The position numbers and the translations under genes were made by a program. Of a stretch of DNA of 9,142 bases, positions 7,451 through 9,142 are shown piece after piece (position 1 is the stretch's first letter; each line of letters starts with the position of its first letter). The stretch is from contig DAOUZV010000046.1 of assembly GCA_030665485.1 (NCBI GenBank), positions 1 to 9,142 of the forward strand, given 5' to 3'. This DNA is from Chloroflexota bacterium. Its GTDB lineage: Bacteria > Chloroflexota > Dehalococcoidia > JABGRK01. The notes beneath the pieces are model-generated. The model searched no databases and was not told where the DNA came from. It saw nothing but the letters and a program-made list of their open reading frames with translations.

Positions 7451-8374
7451 TTACAGACCAGCTACGTACCTTTCCGCATATATCGCCGCCGTCGCCCCGT
7501 CACCTGCGGCAACTACAACCTGCCTTGCCGAACATGTACGGATATCTCCAGCAGCAAATACTCCAGCGATATCGGTCTCCAACTTTTCGTTGGTAACTAT
7601 ATAACCTTCTTCATCCAAAGACATTATATCTTTGAGATATTTGGTATATGGATGCACGCCGACAGAAACAAAAATGGCCGCAACTTCCAGAAGCGATTGT
7701 GCCTGTGTTTTCACGTTTTTAAGCTTCAGTTTCTCTACTTTGGCATCACCTACGATAGATTCGACAACGGTGTTCCATACGAACTCTATCTTTTTGTTGG
7801 CAAAGGCCTGCTCCTGGACTATCTTGCTGGCACGGAGCTGATCGCGCCGGTGTACGACATAAACCTTTGTGGCAAACTTTGTAAGAGATATAGCCTCCAC
7901 CACAGCCGAATCTCCACCTCCGACTATAGCAACCGCCAGATCTCTGTAAAAGGCACCGTCACAGGTGGCGCAATACGACACGCCACGCCCCACAAGCTCC
8001 TCTTCACCGGGTACATCGAGATGGTTATGCTCGGCGCCTCCGGCAATTATCAGCGCCTTCGCCTCATAGATACCATCTGTGGTGCTTACCACCTTTTGAT
8101 ACTTGTCCTTGTTTTCGATACCGGTAACCTCGGCAAACGCCATCTGAAGCCCATACTTGGTTGCCTGCTGCTGCATAAGCATTACCAGATCGAAACCAGT
8201 TATCCCCTCTGGAAAACCAGGGTAATTGTCCACACGCTCCGCGTTAACTATCTGCCCGCCCGCAAAAGCCTTCTCTAAAAGCAGCGTCCTGAGGCGCGCC
8301 CTGGCACAATAAAGCCCTGCGGTAAGCCCGGCCGGTCCGCCACCGATAATAATCACGTCATAAGATTGGTCCAT
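7451..8374 (-). CDS. trxB: Thioredoxin reductase (low molecular weight, FAD type)
   Basis: The 307-residue flavoprotein uses NADPH to reduce thioredoxin. The FAD-binding GGGPAG is at 11-16 of the N-terminus, GGQIVNAERVDNYPG is at 39-53, and the redox-active CATC has Cys135 and Cys138. The NADPH motif GGGDSA is at 152-157, with HRRDQLRA near 175-182, which fits NADPH rather than an unusual donor. The end carries FAAGDIR and the C-terminal FAD contact. Both active residues are ordinary cysteines, not selenocysteine. ATG 8374 is the start; its upstream GGGGT site is modest. A terminator separates it from trxA, and an extended -10 box lies at 8394-8402, so it has its own promoter. The tRNA-Sec gene follows after 5 bp. 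Confidence 0.96.
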   Translation of the reverse strand: MDQSYDVIIIGGGPAGLTAGLYCARARLRTLLLEKAFAGGQIVNAERVDNYPGFPEGITGFDLVMLMQQQATKYGLQMAFAEVTGIENKDKYQKVVSTTDGIYEAKALIIAGGAEHNHLDVPGEEELVGRGVSYCATCDGAFYRDLAVAIVGGGDSAVVEAISLTKFATKVYVVHRRDQLRASKIVQEQAFANKKIEFVWNTVVESIVGDAKVEKLKLKNVKTQAQSLLEVAAIFVSVGVHPYTKYLKDIMSLDEEGYIVTNEKLETDIAGVFAAGDIRTCSARQVVVAAGDGATAAIYAERYVAGL

Positions 8375-8393
8375 GCTTTACCCCACAAATGTA

Positions 8394-8402
8394 ATTGTAA
8401 CA
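8394..8402 (-). promoter_or_regulatory. Candidate extended -10 promoter of trxB
   Basis: The minus strand reads TGTTACAAT, a TACAAT box with the TGn extension. Transcription would start about 12 nt before the trxB ATG. No good -35 box is seen. It lies just downstream of the trxA terminator, as expected for a separate unit. Confidence 0.4.
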
Positions 8403-8414
8403 CCAAAGATAGGT

Positions 8415-8444
8415 AAAAAAAAGAAACCGAATCGGTTCTGTTTC
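8415..8444 (-). terminator. Rho-independent terminator after trxA
   Basis: On the minus strand AACCG (8433-8437 complement) pairs with CGGTT (8425-8429 complement) around a 3-nt loop; an alternative pairing uses GAAAC with GTTTC. It is followed by a run of eight T (8415-8422 as A on the plus strand). It lies 31 bp after the trxA stop and ends the plsX-trxA unit. Confidence 0.6.
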
Positions 8445-8475
8445 AGATTTATAGCTATTTTCAAATGAAGAATTT

Positions 8476-8802
8476 TTAAGCCAAAGCCGCATCGAGGCGT
8501 TTTTTTAGTTCTGCCTTGGGCTTAGCCCCGTTTATCTGACTGAACGGCTTGCCTTCTTTGAAGATCAGCATGGTGGGCAGCGACTGAACGCTGTACCTGA
8601 TTGCTACGTTCTGGTTTTCATCAATATTGACTTTAGCAAAAGTGACCCTGCCGCTATACTCCTGTGCCAGTTCATCGATTAGGGGATCAACCGCCTTGCA
8701 TGGGCCACACCACGGTGCCGAAAAATCAACCAGTACCAGATTTTTATTGGCTAACACAACATCATCAAAGCTCTGATCAGTTACTGATATCGGCTGACTC
8801 AA
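8476..8802 (-). CDS. trxA: Thioredoxin
   Basis: The 108-residue protein is a small thiol-disulfide oxidoreductase, kept reduced by the neighbouring TrxB. The active site WCGPC is at residues 31-35 (Cys32, Cys35 as in E. coli), with buried Asp26 and the cis-proline Pro76 in SLPT. Length is standard. I chose TTG 8802, because GGGAG lies 6 nt upstream and the protein then begins where thioredoxins normally do. An ATG at 8841 would add 13 residues and has no comparable ribosome binding site. The start lies inside the end of plsX (26-bp overlap), which suggests translational coupling. A terminator follows at 8415-8444. Confidence 0.95.
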   Translation of the reverse strand: MSQPISVTDQSFDDVVLANKNLVLVDFSAPWCGPCKAVDPLIDELAQEYSGRVTFAKVNIDENQNVAIRYSVQSLPTMLIFKEGKPFSQINGAKPKAELKKRLDAALA

Positions 8803-9142
8803 GTCCCTCTCCCTGCTTGCCTTCATCGCTGCTATTATCATTCGTCAGCTTGTGCGTGCCAAAGTGAAATCCGCCCTGGCTCCTTGCATGGCTGCTGTCA
8901 CTGACGGCCTGAAGCACGTTTTTGGCTACCATTTGCTTGGCAACCTGCACAGCGTTTTTAATCGCCTTGGAATCGCTGCGGCCGTGAGCAATTACCACGT
9001 TACCTTTAACTCCAAGAAGGAAGGCACCACCATATTCCGAGTAGTCAAGTTGTTGAACGACATCCCGTATCGATGGCTTAAGGAAGCGGAATGCCAGACG
9101 GGTGTACCAGTTGCGCTGGGCCGACTGCTTAAGCGACCTTAA
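8777..9142 (-). CDS. plsX: PlsX, phosphate acyltransferase, C-terminal part (cut by window edge)
   Basis: The frame enters from the right edge and ends at TGA 8777, giving the last 121 residues of a protein usually about 330-350 long. PlsX makes acyl-phosphate from acyl-ACP for phospholipid synthesis, acting at the inner face of the membrane. The family motifs are clear: LDYSEYGGAFLLGVKG followed by NVVIAHGRSDSKAIKNAV. After that the family normally ends within about 20 residues. Here a hydrophilic tail of some 40 residues continues (with GGFHFGTHKLT and a Ser, Asp and Glu rich end), and its last codons overlap the trxA start. The tail looks unlike a fold and may be disordered. The N-terminal catalytic part is outside the window. 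Confidence 0.94.
   Translation of the reverse strand, partial: LRSLKQSAQRNWYTRLAFRFLKPSIRDVVQQLDYSEYGGAFLLGVKGNVVIAHGRSDSKAIKNAVQVAKQMVAKNVLQAVSDSSHARSQGGFHFGTHKLTNDNSSDEGKQGEGLESADISN

Noticed and set aside
7652..8278. Long plus-strand open frame opposite trxB
   Set aside because: It is antisense to a certain gene, has no recognisable motif and no clear ribosome binding site.
8476..8841. trxA starting at ATG 8841
   Set aside because: It adds 13 atypical residues and lacks a good ribosome binding site; TTG 8802 has one and gives the standard length.

Overview
This is a 9.1 kb stretch of a bacterial chromosome made almost entirely of housekeeping genes. There are no insertion sequences, phage genes or CRISPR. 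The best taxonomic guess is an anaerobic member of the Chloroflexota, close to Dehalococcoidia. That guess rests on gene content and general resemblance and was not tested by a search. Supporting signs are a selenocysteine tRNA, a four-cysteine L31, an L27 without the cleaved N-terminal extension seen in Firmicutes, and a 64-residue cysteine-rich protein between ligA and pth.

Layout from left to right. Positions 1-1269 (-) hold the N-terminal 423 codons of mfd, the transcription-repair coupling factor, which runs off the left edge. Next, all on the minus strand and transcribed leftwards, comes ligA (DNA ligase), then the cysteine-rich small gene, then pth (peptidyl-tRNA hydrolase). A 92-bp divergent promoter region (4186-4277) separates ligA from a plus-strand trio: hisA, a TauE/SafE-type membrane transporter, and hisI. 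This trio converges with a minus-strand ribosomal protein operon with only 5 bp between hisI and rpmE. The operon reads rplU (L21), rpmA (L27), a small winged-helix protein, rpmE (L31). To its right lie a tRNA-Sec gene directly behind trxB, a terminator, trxA, and the C-terminal part of plsX, cut by the right edge.

Functionally the window joins DNA repair (mfd, ligA), translation (pth, L21, L27, L31, tRNA-Sec), histidine biosynthesis (hisA, hisI, two of the middle steps), thiol redox (trxA, trxB) and phospholipid synthesis (plsX). The most unusual points are a probable ATT start codon for rplU, the trxB-tRNA-Sec linkage with a 5-bp gap, the winged-helix gene inside a ribosomal protein operon next to a perfect 16-nt palindrome, and a hairpin in the mfd leader. 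Four of the five promoter candidates carry a TGn extended -10 box. No stretch longer than 300 bases lacks a gene. I do not see a clear new multi-gene system here.
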